Below are positions 5,970 through 6,131 of a stretch of DNA of 6,131 nucleotides, in pieces; the stretch's first letter is position 1; every line of letters starts with the position of its first letter. The notes below the pieces were generated by a model. The model was not told the DNA's origin. It saw only the letters and a program-made list of their open reading frames with translations, and did not search any database. The position numbers and the translations under genes were made by a program. The stretch is from Prolixibacteraceae bacterium (GTDB lineage: Bacteria > Bacteroidota > Bacteroidia > Bacteroidales > Prolixibacteraceae), in the NCBI GenBank assembly GCA_016931875.1, contig JAFGDX010000195.1, positions 1 through 6,131 of the forward strand. The letters are read 5' to 3'.

Positions 5970-6131
5970 ATATTTAATTTCTGTTCAACTTACCTGACAG
6001 CCCGATTGTTTGTTCAAAAAGCAAAAAACAAACTTCTTTGCACGTTTTCATATCTTAGAAACAACTATTTATGAATATAAAAAATTAAGTTCCGATTCAA
6101 AAATACATTAAAAATAATCATCCGTTATCAG
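5970..6131 (-). other. Upstream region of the CNNM-like gene, no gene recognised
   Basis: These 162 AT-rich bases hold no supported ORF on either strand; the short ATG frame at 6072 on the plus strand ends after a few codons. On the minus strand a TTTTTG (6020-6015) lies 22 bases before TAAGTTGA (5992-5985). This is a poor match to the Bacteroidota promoter in both sequence and spacing, so it is mentioned only as a possibility. Confidence 0.4.

Noticed and set aside
6001..6131. A short plus-strand ATG frame and a possible end of a neighbouring gene at the right edge
   Set aside because: The frame ends after six codons and nothing at the edge shows coding character or motifs.
1..6131. CRISPR arrays, tRNA/rRNA genes, insertion sequences and attachment sites
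   Set aside because: No regularly spaced direct repeats, cloverleaf or rRNA-like sequence, transposase motifs or terminal inverted repeats were seen.

Overview
The window looks like a chromosomal segment of a Bacteroidota bacterium, probably a free-living or marine polysaccharide-degrading member of the Bacteroidia; the genus cannot be fixed from the sequence. The reasons are a GH106-like glycoside hydrolase lipoprotein with an acidic export-like signal after its lipid cysteine, a DUF3078 outer-membrane protein (a family seen almost only in this phylum), moderate-to-low GC with A-rich leaders in place of Shine-Dalgarno sites, and a possible TTG-N20-TAnnTTG promoter.

Layout from left to right: (1) 1-674, minus strand: the N-terminal 224 codons of a GH106-type alpha-L-rhamnosidase-like lipoprotein, cut by the window edge. 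(2) 675-930: a divergent intergenic region with a tentative plus-strand promoter, two inverted repeats and an orphan Shine-Dalgarno-like sequence. (3) 931-3736, plus strand: three closely spaced genes, very likely one operon. They encode a large amidohydrolase-superfamily enzyme with its metal-ligand motifs intact; a TIGR02594/CHAP-like cysteine peptidase or amidase fused to a peptidoglycan-binding domain but lacking a signal peptide; and a small unrecognised acidic protein built from two copies of a unit of about 65 residues. A strong intrinsic terminator closes the operon. (4) 3831-4778, minus strand: a DUF3078 outer-membrane beta-barrel-like protein with its own terminator, convergent with the operon. 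(5) 4902-5969, minus strand: a DUF21 (CNNM) plus CBS-pair membrane protein without the usual CorC_HlyC tail. (6) 5970-6131: upstream region of that gene, with no gene recognised.

The flanking genes belong to familiar Bacteroidota families. The part least explained by known systems is the three-gene plus-strand operon. A cytoplasmically predicted peptidoglycan hydrolase with a cell-wall-binding domain sits between a metal-dependent hydrolase and a duplicated all-helical protein that could be a partner, chaperone or inhibitor. No function for the set can be proven from sequence alone. No tRNA, rRNA, CRISPR array, insertion sequence or phage structural gene was seen.
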